Notes: generated by a model not told the origin, from the sequence alone. Counted from the first letter of the stretch, positions 1 through 7,295 are shown. The stretch is 19,697 nucleotides of DNA from JBBFMJ01 sp037441225 (GCA_037441225.1 JBBISU010000059.1:1-19697), one strand, 5' to 3'. Made by a program: numbers and translations.

Positions 1-150
1 TCTTTATTATTAAAAACTATTAATCAATAAAATTGAGCAACTTGGGTTAAATTTTTTGGTATATTTTTTTAAGAAAATGATTGAAAAACAAAAAAATCTG
101 CCCTTTTAAATTTTTAAAAACTTTTTAAATTAAAGGTCGTATTTTTAATT

Positions 151-1038
151 ATGATAAACTTATCAGGTTTAAAGAAAAATTTTAATGGCTTTGAAGCGTT
201 AAAGGGCATAAATCTGTCAATTCCTCCTAAAACAATTTATGGGTTTTTAGGTCCAAATGGGGCAGGGAAGACAACGACAATTAGAATTATTATGGATATT
301 TATAAACCCGATGGAGGAGAAGTAACAATTGATGGTATGCCCCCAGGGGAGGGAGTCCAGCATAGAATTGGTTATTTGCCAGAAGAAAGAGGACTTTATA
401 GAAAGATGAAGGTTATTGACCAATTGCTTTACTTTGCTGAACTGAAAAAAGTTAAAAGGTCTGAAGCAAAGAAGAAAATTTTGGAGTATCTGGAAAAATT
501 TGGTTTGATTGAATGGAAAGATAAAAAAGTTGAGACCCTTTCAAAAGGGATGCAACAAAAAGTCCAATTCATTGGTTGTATTTTACATAATCCAGATATT
601 TTAATCCTTGATGAACCCTTTACAGGACTTGATCCAATAAACCAGCAAATTTTAAAAGAAGAAATTTTTAGGATGCATAGGGAAGGAAAAACGATTATCT
701 TTTCAACTCACATATTATTACAGGCAGAGCAAATCATTGAAAAATTAGCATTGATAAATAAAGGTGAAATTGTCTTAGAAGGGTCTTTAAAAGAAATAAA
801 AGAAAAATTTGCTGAAAACAGAATAAGAATAGAAACAAAAGAAGAAGCTGATAAACTTAAAGAATTTGGTGCAAATGTAATAAAAAAGGATGGTTTTTAT
901 CAAATAACGCTTCCAGAAAATTTGAATCCTTCTGAGTACCTTCAAAAAATTATTTCAAAGGGTATAAATATTGAAAGTTTTACTAAGGACTCGCCAACCC
1001 TTGAAGAAATATTTTTAAAGGTGGTGAAAAATGAATAA
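151..1038 (+). CDS. ABC transporter ATP-binding protein, NatA type
   Basis: This is the ATPase subunit of an ABC-2 exporter, acting at the cytoplasmic face of the inner membrane with the permease encoded next. Seen in the protein: Walker A GPNGAGKT at residues 34-41, signature LSKGMQQKV from residue 130, Walker B LILDEP at 151-156, D-loop GLDP and switch histidine H187. The Q-loop position reads YLPEERGLY, with glutamate instead of glutamine, which is usual in the NatA/YhaQ branch. The C-terminal 80 or so residues look like the DUF4162 tail of that branch. The length of 295 residues is typical. The ATG start follows a weak AAAGG about 14 bases upstream. The 3' end overlaps the permease gene by 8 bases. 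Known NatA homologues export sodium, drugs or peptides; the substrate here cannot be read from sequence. Confidence 0.93.
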   Translation: MINLSGLKKNFNGFEALKGINLSIPPKTIYGFLGPNGAGKTTTIRIIMDIYKPDGGEVTIDGMPPGEGVQHRIGYLPEERGLYRKMKVIDQLLYFAELKKVKRSEAKKKILEYLEKFGLIEWKDKKVETLSKGMQQKVQFIGCILHNPDILILDEPFTGLDPINQQILKEEIFRMHREGKTIIFSTHILLQAEQIIEKLALINKGEIVLEGSLKEIKEKFAENRIRIETKEEADKLKEFGANVIKKDGFYQITLPENLNPSEYLQKIISKGINIESFTKDSPTLEEIFLKVVKNE

Positions 1039-2269
1039 TTCTTTTGTTGTTTTAAAGAAAGAATATTTACAACTGGTTAAATCAATTTCTTTTTGGATCT
1101 CTACAATTTTTTTCCCTCTTTTAATGTTGGGCATAACAGTATTACCACTTTTATTAGTTTCTAAACAAAAAACAACCAATACAATTTATGTAAAAGATGA
1201 AAGTAAATCCTTATTTAAATATTTTGAAGAAAAAGAATTTGAAAAAACAGAAGAAATTTCAAAGATAAAATTGGAAATTTTAAATGGAGATAACATTGAT
1301 TTAGAAGAATTAAAAGAAAAGGTTGAAAAGAAAGAAGTCGATGGTGTTCTAATTATTCCAGAAAATCTTTTCAATGTAAAAGAAGCAAAGTTTTATGCAA
1401 GAAATCTTTCAAATTTTTCACTTTTAAGTAAAGTTGAAAAAATTTTAAATAATGCAATAACAAAAAAAGCAGCTGAGGACTTAAACTTAGACAAAGATAA
1501 AATGGATAAGATCCTTCACAGATTAAATTTAGAAGGAATTAAAATTGAAAAAGGCAAAGAAAAAAAAGAAGGTGCTTTGACTTCCTTTTTTGCCATTTTT
1601 GTTTTATTTATTATTTTATATACAGCAATCATTGGCTATGGAGCACATATTTTAAGGGCTGTTCTTGAAGAAAAAAATACAAGGGTTGTAGAAATCCTCA
1701 TCTCATCAATTTCACCCTTTAAATTGATGTTTGGAAAAATCTTAGGGGTTGCTTTTGCAGGAATTACCCAAATCATTATTTGGGTTCTTGCTTTCTTGAT
1801 GTTGTCTTTTTCAGCAACTTTTGGCTTTGGAGTAGCAAATTTACCTTCTTTAAATCTTATACAAATTATATTTTTTGTTGTCTTTTTTGTATTAGGTTAT
1901 CTTCTTTATGCTTCTTTATATGCTGCCATAGGTTCACTTTTTTCATCAGAACAAGAAGCACAACAGATGTCAACAATTTTAATTCTTCCATTAATCCTCC
2001 CTGTTCTTCTGATGCAAATGATAATTCAAGAACCAAATTCAACTATTGCAATAATCTTATCCTTAATTCCTTTTTTTACCCCTTTACTCTTTTATTTAAG
2101 GATGCTTGTTGAAACACCTCCTTTGTGGCAGATAATTTTATCTGTTTTTTTGACTTCTTTGACTGTAATTTTTATTATCTATTTAAGTGGAAAGATATAT
2201 AGAACTGGAATTTTAATGTATGGAAAAAGACCAAACATAAAAGAAGTTATTAAATGGATTAAAGCTTAA
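1031..2269 (+). CDS. ABC-2 type permease, NatB/YhaP-like
   Basis: Membrane subunit of the exporter whose ATPase is encoded just upstream. The topology is that of NatB/YhaP: one membrane segment near residues 20-45, a large charged extracytoplasmic domain of about 140 residues rich in Lys and Glu, then roughly five more hydrophobic segments from about residue 185 to the C terminus. The segment after the second helix contains the ENTRVVEILISS-like stretch (here EKNTRVVEILISSISPF), a hallmark of the ABC-2 permease fold just before the next helix. Its start codon lies inside the end of the ATPase gene, so the two are probably translationally coupled. Substrate unknown. There are 22 bases to the next gene, which appears to have its own promoter. 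Confidence 0.9.
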   Translation: MNNSFVVLKKEYLQLVKSISFWISTIFFPLLMLGITVLPLLLVSKQKTTNTIYVKDESKSLFKYFEEKEFEKTEEISKIKLEILNGDNIDLEELKEKVEKKEVDGVLIIPENLFNVKEAKFYARNLSNFSLLSKVEKILNNAITKKAAEDLNLDKDKMDKILHRLNLEGIKIEKGKEKKEGALTSFFAIFVLFIILYTAIIGYGAHILRAVLEEKNTRVVEILISSISPFKLMFGKILGVAFAGITQIIIWVLAFLMLSFSATFGFGVANLPSLNLIQIIFFVVFFVLGYLLYASLYAAIGSLFSSEQEAQQMSTILILPLILPVLLMQMIIQEPNSTIAIILSLIPFFTPLLFYLRMLVETPPLWQIILSVFLTSLTVIFIIYLSGKIYRTGILMYGKRPNIKEVIKWIKA

Positions 2270-2274
2270 AATTT

Positions 2275-2283
2275 TGATATACT
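2275..2283 (+). promoter_or_regulatory. Extended -10 promoter for the pterin gene pair
   Basis: TGATATACT matches an extended -10 box (TGn plus TATACT). It ends 8 bases before the ATG at 2292, so transcription would start at or within a few bases of the start codon. No Shine-Dalgarno sequence precedes that ATG. Together these suggest a leaderless or nearly leaderless mRNA. No good -35 box is visible. AT-rich background makes chance matches fairly likely. Confidence 0.45.
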
Positions 2284-2291
2284 TTTAAAAT

Positions 2292-3008
2292 ATGAAAACT
2301 GCCTTAATTACAGGTGGTGCAAAAAGATTGGGGAAGATGATTTCTTTGTCACTTGCAGAAGAAGGATATAACATAATACTTCATTATAATTCTTCTGAAA
2401 AAGAAGCAATAAAAACAAAAGAAGAAATTGAAAAATTAAAGGTCTCTTGTTTTTTAATAAAAAAGGATTTAAGAAATTATTCCTATGGGCTTATAGAAGA
2501 AGCCCAAAATATTTCAAAGAAAATAGATATTTTAGTAAACAATGCATCAATTTTTATTGAAGAAAAGATATTTGATGTGTCAGAAGAAAATTTTTTTGAA
2601 ACAATTAAAATTAATTCTTATGTTCCATTAAAACTTTCAATTGAATTTAAAGAAAAATTAAAAAAAGGGCTTATAATAAATATAATTGATGCCAGGGTTC
2701 ACCAATATGATTTTACACATTTTAGTTATGGTTTAAGCAAAAAGCTTTTATATGAAATTACAAAACATTTAGCAATATCTTTTGCCCCTGATATTAGGGT
2801 AAATGGAATTGCCCCTGGTGTGTTTTTGCCACCGAAAGGGAAAGATGAAAAATATTTGGAAAGTATTATAAAACTTGTCCCTTTAAAGAGAAAAGGCGAA
2901 AAGGAAGAAATGAAAAAAACATTAAAATTTTTAATTGAAAATGAATATTTAACAGGTCAGATAATTTATTTGGATGGAGGCAGGCACCTTGGAAAAAATT
3001 TATATTAA
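2292..3008 (+). CDS. Short-chain dehydrogenase, pteridine reductase (PTR1/FolM-like)
   Basis: A predicted NADPH-dependent cytoplasmic reductase of pterins (dihydromonapterin, dihydropteridine or dihydrofolate). The N terminus has the TGGAKRLG cofactor motif at residues 7-14; the TGxxxRxG form with Arg12 is that of PTR1 and FolM rather than of classical SDRs. The catalytic site reads IINIIDAR with Asp133, then Tyr146 and Lys150 in YGLSK. PTR1 uses Asp181, Tyr194 and Lys198, so the 13- and 4-residue spacings are identical and Asp replaces the usual SDR serine. NNAS near residue 85 and TGQIIYLDGG near the C terminus are standard SDR signatures. Length 238 is normal. The gene overlaps the following FolB/FolX-type aldolase, which supports a pterin role. 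It may instead be another SDR, but the Asp-Tyr-Lys pattern argues against that. Confidence 0.8.
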   Translation: MKTALITGGAKRLGKMISLSLAEEGYNIILHYNSSEKEAIKTKEEIEKLKVSCFLIKKDLRNYSYGLIEEAQNISKKIDILVNNASIFIEEKIFDVSEENFFETIKINSYVPLKLSIEFKEKLKKGLIINIIDARVHQYDFTHFSYGLSKKLLYEITKHLAISFAPDIRVNGIAPGVFLPPKGKDEKYLESIIKLVPLKRKGEKEEMKKTLKFLIENEYLTGQIIYLDGGRHLGKNLY

Positions 3009-3345
3009 GGGACTTCTTTTAAGAACAATTATTGGAACAAATGATATTGAAAGGGTTGAAAAACAAGATGTTTTAATTGATATTACTTTATGGGCAGATT
3101 TAAAAAAAGCAATGGAAAGTGATTCAATTGAAGATACAGTTGATTACAAGATATTAAAAAAGAAAATAATTTCTGAAGTTGAAAATTCATCATTTTTCTT
3201 AATTGAAGCCCTTGCATATAAAATAGCAAAAATTTGTCTTGAAGATGAAAAAGTCATAAAAGTTCAAGTAAACTTAGAAAAGCCAGGTGCTTTGAGATTT
3301 GCAAAAACAGTTGGTGTTGAAATTATTCTAAATAGAAAAGTTTAA
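2989..3345 (+). CDS. folB: Dihydroneopterin aldolase/epimerase (FolB/FolX family)
   Basis: Cytoplasmic tunnelling-fold enzyme that converts dihydroneopterin to hydroxymethyl-dihydropterin (FolB) or epimerises its triphosphate (FolX). I prefer the TTG start at 2989: GGAGG at 2976-2980 lies 8 bases upstream of it, and the product then begins MEKIYIKG, as FolB proteins do, with 118 residues. The in-frame ATG at 2974 lies inside that Shine-Dalgarno and adds five residues with no homology. Conserved features are Glu21 in IERVEKQ, Tyr53 in EDTVDY, Glu73 in LIEALA and Lys98 in KPGA. KPGA is FolB-like, while the IGTN..ER..KQDV and ALRFAKTVGV stretches recall FolX. The gene overlaps the preceding reductase by 20 bases. 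I am sure of the family but not of aldolase versus epimerase. Confidence 0.88.
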   Translation: MEKIYIKGLLLRTIIGTNDIERVEKQDVLIDITLWADLKKAMESDSIEDTVDYKILKKKIISEVENSSFFLIEALAYKIAKICLEDEKVIKVQVNLEKPGALRFAKTVGVEIILNRKV

Positions 3346-3360
3346 TTTAATAAATATAAA

Positions 3361-3370
3361 GGAGGTGATC
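3361..3370 (+). promoter_or_regulatory. Ten-base Shine-Dalgarno deciding the start at 3374
   Basis: GGAGGTGATC is fully complementary to the usual bacterial 16S rRNA 3' end (GATCACCTCC). It sits 3 bases before the ATG at 3374, with GGAGG 8 bases away. An in-frame GTG at 3365 lies inside this site and is therefore rejected as the start. Confidence 0.85.
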
Positions 3371-3373
3371 AAA

Positions 3374-3676
3374 ATGGAATATCCTGTAAAGTTATCATTT
3401 GATTACCCTGAAAAACTTTCAAGGGGAATGCTTTTATTAAAGACATTTTTTGGATTTTTTTATGTTTGGATTCCACATGGAATTCTACTTGGTCTTTATG
3501 GTTTTTGTGTCTTTTTTGTTGTCTTAATTGCCTGGTTTGCTATTCTATTTACTGGAAAATATCCAAAGAGTTTATTTGATTTTGCTTCTGGATATGTAAG
3601 GTGGACTGTTAGGGTCTATTCATACTGGGGACTTTTCTTCAATGATAAATATCCCCCATTTTCTGGAAGAGAATAA
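3374..3676 (+). CDS. DUF4389 small membrane protein
   Basis: A 100-residue protein with the layout of DUF4389: an N-terminal YPVKLSFDYPEKLSR segment, two hydrophobic stretches (about residues 22-42 and 44-60) joined closely, the motif AWFAILFTGKYPKSLFDF, then GYVRWTVRVYSYW and a final YPPFS. I recognise this conserved pattern from the family; its biochemical function is not known. The ATG at 3374 is set by an unusually strong ribosome binding site, which suggests high translation. It follows the folB-type gene by 28 bases and may share its transcript. Inner-membrane location is inferred from the hydrophobic segments. Confidence 0.8.
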   Translation: MEYPVKLSFDYPEKLSRGMLLLKTFFGFFYVWIPHGILLGLYGFCVFFVVLIAWFAILFTGKYPKSLFDFASGYVRWTVRVYSYWGLFFNDKYPPFSGRE

Positions 3677-3720
3677 ATAAAAATATAAAAAAACCCCTAA
3701 ATTTATTTTTATAATAATTA

Positions 3721-3729
3721 TGATATAAT
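3721..3729 (+). promoter_or_regulatory. Extended -10 promoter for the DUF4139 gene
   Basis: TGATATAAT is a perfect extended -10 (TGA plus TATAAT). Transcription would begin near 3735-3737, giving a leader of about ten bases before the ATG at 3746. An out-of-frame ATG at 3735 would encode only four residues, and its TGA overlaps the ATG of the main gene. No convincing -35 is seen. Confidence 0.55.
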
Positions 3730-3745
3730 ATCTAATGGGGTGCTT

Positions 3746-4924
3746 ATGAAAAATCTTTTTGTTTTTTTATTTTTTCCAGTACTCTTATTTTCACAAGAAA
3801 ATTTGAAAACCACATCTGAGGATCAAAAGGAAATTTTTTTAACTATTTACAATTCTAACAGAGCCCTTATAACAGAAGAAAGGGAAGTTGAATTTTTAAG
3901 TTCAGGAAAGCATTTTTTAAATTATGTAGATGTGCCTTCTACAATAATGTCCCAGACCTTATCCTTCAATGTTAAGAATGGGAAACCCTTAACAGTGCTG
4001 GAACAAAACTATGAATATGATTTGCTTTCTCCCCAAAAACTTTTGGAAAAATACCTCGGGAAAGAAGTAATCCTTGTTCAAAATGTAATGGAAAATAATT
4101 CAACTTTTTTAAAGAAAACAAGAGCAAAACTTTTATCAACAAATGCAGGAACAGTTTGGGAAGTAGATGGAAAAATTTTATCAAATCCAGTTTATTCTTA
4201 TTTAGAATACCAAGAAGTTCCAGAAAATCTTTATGCAAAACCAACTCTTGTAATTTTATTGGAAGGTGAAAAAGGAAAAAGAACCGTTGAAACATCTTAC
4301 CTTGCAACTGAGATGAACTGGATTTGCGACTATGTTTTAACTTTAAATGAAAAAGGAAACCTGGGATCCTTAACTGGATGGGTCACAATTACAAACAATT
4401 CTGGAAGGGCATATAAAAAGGCAAATTTAAAATTAATTGCAGGGGATGTGAAAACAATTGAAATAGAAGAAGAAGAGCCCAAATTTGAAGAAGCAATAAC
4501 GGTACTTGGGGAGGCGCCCCAAGTTGAGGAAAAACCATTTTTTGAATACCATTTATATACAATGAAAAGGAAAACAGATATAAATGACAAACAACAAAAG
4601 CAAATTGAACTTTTAAAAGGAGATAATATTCCAATTGAAAGGGAGTATCTTTTAACTGGGCCAATATGGTATTATACTCAAAGGTATACAGAAGAGGAAA
4701 TGCAAAAAGCAGAAGTTTTATTAAAATTTAAAAATGAAGAAAAAAATAATTTAGGTGTGCCCCTTCCAAAAGGAACTGTGAGAGTTTATCAAAAAGATAA
4801 AGATGGCTCTGATCAATTCATTGGAGAGGACTTAATCGACCACACTCCAAAAGATGAAATGATAAAACTTTCAGTGGGAAAAGCTTTTGATATTGTCTCT
4901 TTAGAGAAAACAAAAGGACTTTAA
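3746..4924 (+). CDS. DUF4139 domain surface protein, main part (ends at a frame break)
   Basis: An exported protein of unknown function. The product begins MKNLFVFLFFPVLLFSQ, a clear signal peptide; the in-frame GTG at 3740 is less likely. After it comes a beta-rich N-terminal region (LTIYNSNRALITEEREV), followed by the DUF4139 region with NWICDYVLTLNEKGNLGSLTGWVTITNNSGRAYKKANLKLIAGDV-type sequence, recognisable as the family core, and a charged linker near residues 250-290 (EEPKFEEAITVLGEAPQVEEKP). The frame closes at VSLEKTKGL, whereas family members continue for about 80 more residues. That continuation is present in another reading frame directly downstream. Loss of one base in the AAAA run at 4912-4915 would restore a single protein of about 468 residues. 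Either this is a sequencing or true indel, or a +1 recoding site. Confidence 0.85.
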   Translation: MKNLFVFLFFPVLLFSQENLKTTSEDQKEIFLTIYNSNRALITEEREVEFLSSGKHFLNYVDVPSTIMSQTLSFNVKNGKPLTVLEQNYEYDLLSPQKLLEKYLGKEVILVQNVMENNSTFLKKTRAKLLSTNAGTVWEVDGKILSNPVYSYLEYQEVPENLYAKPTLVILLEGEKGKRTVETSYLATEMNWICDYVLTLNEKGNLGSLTGWVTITNNSGRAYKKANLKLIAGDVKTIEIEEEEPKFEEAITVLGEAPQVEEKPFFEYHLYTMKRKTDINDKQQKQIELLKGDNIPIEREYLLTGPIWYYTQRYTEEEMQKAEVLLKFKNEEKNNLGVPLPKGTVRVYQKDKDGSDQFIGEDLIDHTPKDEMIKLSVGKAFDIVSLEKTKGL

Positions 4925-5153
4925 AACAATTTCAAATTGTGTTTATGAGATGGAGTATGAAATTTTAATTAGAAATCACAAAGAAGAAGATATTATAGTA
5001 AAAGTTGTAGAGCCAATTGGAGGTGATTGGATAATGCTTTCCAATACCCATCCCTTTGAAAAAGATGAGGCATTTCAAATTATCTTTAATGTAAAAGTTC
5101 CAAAGAATGATGAAGCAAAATTGGTTTATAGAATTAGAGCAAAGCATTGTTAA
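4914..5153 (+). pseudogene. Frameshifted C-terminal part of the DUF4139 protein
   Basis: Read from 4914 the frame gives KDFKTISNCVYEMEYEILI and continues with RNHKEEDIIVKVVEP and GGDWIML, ending at a TAA at 5151-5153. This is the standard C-terminal beta domain of DUF4139 proteins and joins without gap to the upstream piece if one base is skipped near 4912-4916. The ATG at 4950 is internal to the domain and has no Shine-Dalgarno, so an independent gene is unlikely. The reading is otherwise fully open and well conserved in pattern, which favours a recent indel or a base-calling error in the A-run over long decay. Confidence 0.75.
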
Positions 5154-5171
5154 CCTTTATCTTAATTTTCA

Positions 5172-5180
5172 TGTTATAAT
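5172..5180 (+). promoter_or_regulatory. Extended -10 promoter for the small membrane proteins
   Basis: TGTTATAAT is an extended -10 (TGT plus TATAAT), 18 bases before the ATG at 5199. The predicted leader of about a dozen bases contains the AAGGAGGT ribosome binding site (5187-5194). No clear -35 is visible. Confidence 0.5.
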
Positions 5181-5198
5181 TAAAAGAAGGAGGTATGT

Positions 5199-5402
5199 AT
5201 GGAAAAAGAAAAATCTTTGATTGAAAGCGAAGAAAACGAAAAAGCCTTTGAAGAGTTTAAAGAAAGGCTTGAAGGTGTAAATTGGAAAAAAATGGTAAAT
5301 CAGGCAAAGACCTTTATTCAGGAAAATCCAGGTAAAGCCCTTTTGATTGGTTTTGGTGTGGGCTTTTTATTGGGCTACATTGTCAGAAAAATTAAAGATT
5401 GA
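5199..5402 (+). CDS. Small YqjD/ElaB-like membrane-anchored protein
   Basis: A 67-residue protein: a charged, helical N-terminal half (residues 1-40, rich in Glu and Lys), then FIQENPGKALLIGFGVGFLLGYIVRK, a glycine-rich single transmembrane segment preceded by the ENP motif. This is the plan of YqjD/ElaB/DUF883 proteins, which tether to the inner membrane by the C-terminal segment; some bind ribosomes, but I cannot claim that here. The start is well supported by AAGGAGGT 5 bases upstream. The 3' end abuts or overlaps a similar second segment in another frame. Confidence 0.75.
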   Translation: MEKEKSLIESEENEKAFEEFKERLEGVNWKKMVNQAKTFIQENPGKALLIGFGVGFLLGYIVRKIKD

Positions 5403-5598
5403 AGAAAAAATCATAATTAAGGCAGGGGAAGAATTTGTCAAAAGAAATCCTTTCCTTTCCTTAGGATTATCTTTAAGCTTAGGGTATTTTATTGGCTACT
5501 GGAAAGGGAAGGAGATAGTTGAACAATTATCCAAGATTGCTTTTGCCATTGGCTCAGAAGAATTAATTAAACTGCTTCAAGAAAATAAAGGAAAGTGA
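5347..5598 (+). CDS. Second YqjD-like segment, start uncertain
   Basis: This frame has no ATG. The reliable part runs from about 5392 (LKIEEKIIIKAGEEF) to the stop at 5596-5598. It carries VKRNPFLSLGLSLSLGYFIGYWKG, a pattern parallel to ENPGKALLIGFGVGFLLGYIVRK in the preceding protein, so the two look like tandem copies. Possible starts are TTG 5347 and GTG 5356, both inside the upstream gene and without a good ribosome binding site, or a non-canonical ATT at 5398 that overlaps the upstream TGA. Alternatively a one-base slip in the AAAAA run at 5387-5391 would fuse both halves into one protein of about 130 residues. The stop overlaps the GTG of the next gene. Confidence 0.55.
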   Translation: MVLVWAFYWATLSEKLKIEEKIIIKAGEEFVKRNPFLSLGLSLSLGYFIGYWKGKEIVEQLSKIAFAIGSEELIKLLQENKGK

Positions 5599-6410
5599 GA
5601 TTTCTTCATCTGTCAGATTTGCATTGGGGAAAAAAGTTTTCTCCCAAATTTTCTAACAGTTTATTGGAATTTGTAAAAAATGGAAAATTTGATTACCTAT
5701 TAATAACTGGCGACTTAACTCAAAGGGCAAAGAAAAGGGAGTTTTTAGCTGTTAAAAGATATTTGGACTCTTTTGAAGTTCCTTACATAGCAGTGCCAGG
5801 AAACCACGATGTTCCCTTATATCCAGTCCATCTTAGATTTTTTGCACCTTTTTATAGATATAAAAAATATTTTCAGGAAGAGTTAGAACCAGAAATTATA
5901 ACAAAAAAAGTTTGTGTTTTTGGCTTATCTTCTGCCCACAATTTTACTTCATCAGAAGGCAGGATAAAAAGAAAACAAATTGAAAATTTAAGAAAAAAGA
6001 TTTTAAGGACCTCTCCTTCTCAAATTATAATTATTTTAATCCATCATCCAATAATTTATGCAGATCCAACTGACAGAGACAGGACAATATGGGGTGCTCC
6101 AAACTTAATTGATTTATTTGGTGAATATCCGCCTGATTTAATTTTATCAGGTCATTATCATAATAGATTTTTTTGCAATTTAAAAGATTTTTATCCAAAA
6201 TTAAAAAAAAATATTTATTTGTTTTTTTCTTCAACTTCTACAACAGAGAGGGGAAGGAAAAAAGAAAAGGGGTTTGTGGGATTTAATGTTATCGAAATAG
6301 GAGAAAACATTAAAATTGATAGGTTTTTAAACAAAAATGATGGTTTTATAAATATTGAAAGTATAATTTTAAAGGGGAATTATGAAAGAAAAGAAACTCT
6401 TGCTTTTTGA
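5595..6410 (+). CDS. Calcineurin-like metallophosphoesterase
   Basis: A 271-residue dinuclear-metal phosphoesterase. All family blocks are visible: DLHWG at residues 8-12, GDLTQRA from 39, GNHD at 69-72, HHP near 152 and GHYHN near 194. The sequence RAKKREFLAVKRYLD followed by PYIAVPGNHDVPLYP is typical of a bacterial branch often annotated as CpdA-like or as a predicted phosphohydrolase; the substrate is unknown. The GTG start at 5595 overlaps the previous stop and follows AAAGGA at suitable spacing. The gene overlaps the next one by 29 bases, implying coupled translation with the HAD phosphatase. Cytoplasmic, with no signal peptide. Confidence 0.88.
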   Translation: MRFLHLSDLHWGKKFSPKFSNSLLEFVKNGKFDYLLITGDLTQRAKKREFLAVKRYLDSFEVPYIAVPGNHDVPLYPVHLRFFAPFYRYKKYFQEELEPEIITKKVCVFGLSSAHNFTSSEGRIKRKQIENLRKKILRTSPSQIIIILIHHPIIYADPTDRDRTIWGAPNLIDLFGEYPPDLILSGHYHNRFFCNLKDFYPKLKKNIYLFFSSTSTTERGRKKEKGFVGFNVIEIGENIKIDRFLNKNDGFINIESIILKGNYERKETLAF

Positions 6411-7089
6411 TATAGATGGAACAATTCTCACAACTTTTGGACAAGCAAAGGAAGCCTTTAGATTTGCTTTAAAGGAAATTTTTGGAACAGAAGGGTCAAT
6501 TGATAATTTTTCCTGGTCTGGGAAATTAGACCCAGTCATTGTTTTTGAACTTATGAAGGGAGCTGGCTTTGATGAAAGTTATATAAATCAAAAAGTTAAT
6601 GAAACATTGAGATTGTACGAAAAAATTTTAGAGAAAAATTTAATTCCTAAAAAGGTAATCATTAAAGATGGAGTAAAAGAGATATTAGAAGATTTATCAA
6701 AAGATGAAAATTTTATTTTGGGTTTATGCACTGGAAATACACCAGAAGGGGCAAGGATCAAACTTTCAAGTGTAAATTTATGGAATTATTTTAAAATTGG
6801 TGCTTATGGAACTGATGGAAAGTTAAGAGCAGAACTGCCTCCAATTGCAAAGGCAAGAGCTGAAAATTTATTTAATCAAAAAATAGATAAGCAAAATGTT
6901 TATGTAATAGGAGATGCCCCTGCTGATATAAAATCTGCAAAGGTAAACAATTTTATCTCCATTGCTGTTTTTTCTGGCTTTCATAAAAAAGAAGAACTTG
7001 AGAAATACGAGCCAGACCTTTTAATTGAAAATTTTAAAATCCATTATAATTTATTTTTAAATTTTATAACCCAAAACCATCACTTTTAG
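6382..7089 (+). CDS. HAD-superfamily hydrolase, phosphoglycolate phosphatase-like
   Basis: A 235-residue haloacid dehalogenase-type phosphatase. Motif I is DIDGT at residues 10-14 with Asp10 as predicted nucleophile; motif II is CTGNT; motif IV is GDAPADI near residue 178. The helical cap between residues 17 and 90 is of the C1 type found in phosphoglycolate and beta-phosphoglucomutase-like members. The ATG follows AAAGGGG with 4 bases between, inside the end of the phosphoesterase gene. The substrate cannot be told. About 200 bases without a gene follow; there I see only AT-rich sequence, a 33-codon minus-strand open frame that I do not credit, and the next promoter. Confidence 0.88.
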   Translation: MKEKKLLLFDIDGTILTTFGQAKEAFRFALKEIFGTEGSIDNFSWSGKLDPVIVFELMKGAGFDESYINQKVNETLRLYEKILEKNLIPKKVIIKDGVKEILEDLSKDENFILGLCTGNTPEGARIKLSSVNLWNYFKIGAYGTDGKLRAELPPIAKARAENLFNQKIDKQNVYVIGDAPADIKSAKVNNFISIAVFSGFHKKEELEKYEPDLLIENFKIHYNLFLNFITQNHHF

Positions 7090-7260
7090 CATAAATGGCT
7101 AATTGTTTTTCCCTTAAAAATTCAATAGATTCAAATAAATTTTTCTTGCAAGATCTAAGAGACATATATAACCGTTTAAATTAAAGTTCCAATTACAAAT
7201 AACCTTTTCATTCAATTATCCTTTGGGCTAAATTAAGGTTTCACTTTTTATATTTTTATA

Positions 7261-7269
7261 TGATAAAAT
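7261..7269 (+). promoter_or_regulatory. Extended -10 promoter for the ammonia-lyase gene
   Basis: TGATAAAAT is an extended -10 box located 26 bases before the ATG at 7296. The predicted short leader carries AGGGGGT at 7286-7292 as ribosome binding site. The -35 region is poor. An in-frame ATG at 7260 overlaps this box and is not a credible start. Confidence 0.5.
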
Positions 7270-7295
7270 GTTTTAATAAAATTTTAGGGGGTACT

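Noticed and set aside
3365..3376. GTG 3365 as start of the DUF4389 gene
   Set aside because: It lies inside the Shine-Dalgarno that serves ATG 3374.
3693..3742. ACCCC/GGGGT inverted repeat that could hide the DUF4139 ribosome site
   Set aside because: Only five pairs over a long gap, and the left arm lies upstream of the predicted transcription start.
4950..5153. Independent 67-residue gene starting at ATG 4950
   Set aside because: The sequence is the C-terminal part of the DUF4139 domain, continues upstream in frame without a stop to the frame break, and lacks a ribosome binding site.
7077..7175. Minus-strand open frame of about 33 codons beginning MSLRSCKKNLFES
   Set aside because: It looks protein-like, but it is short, overlaps the HAD gene end, has no ribosome site and matches nothing I recognise; chance is sufficient.
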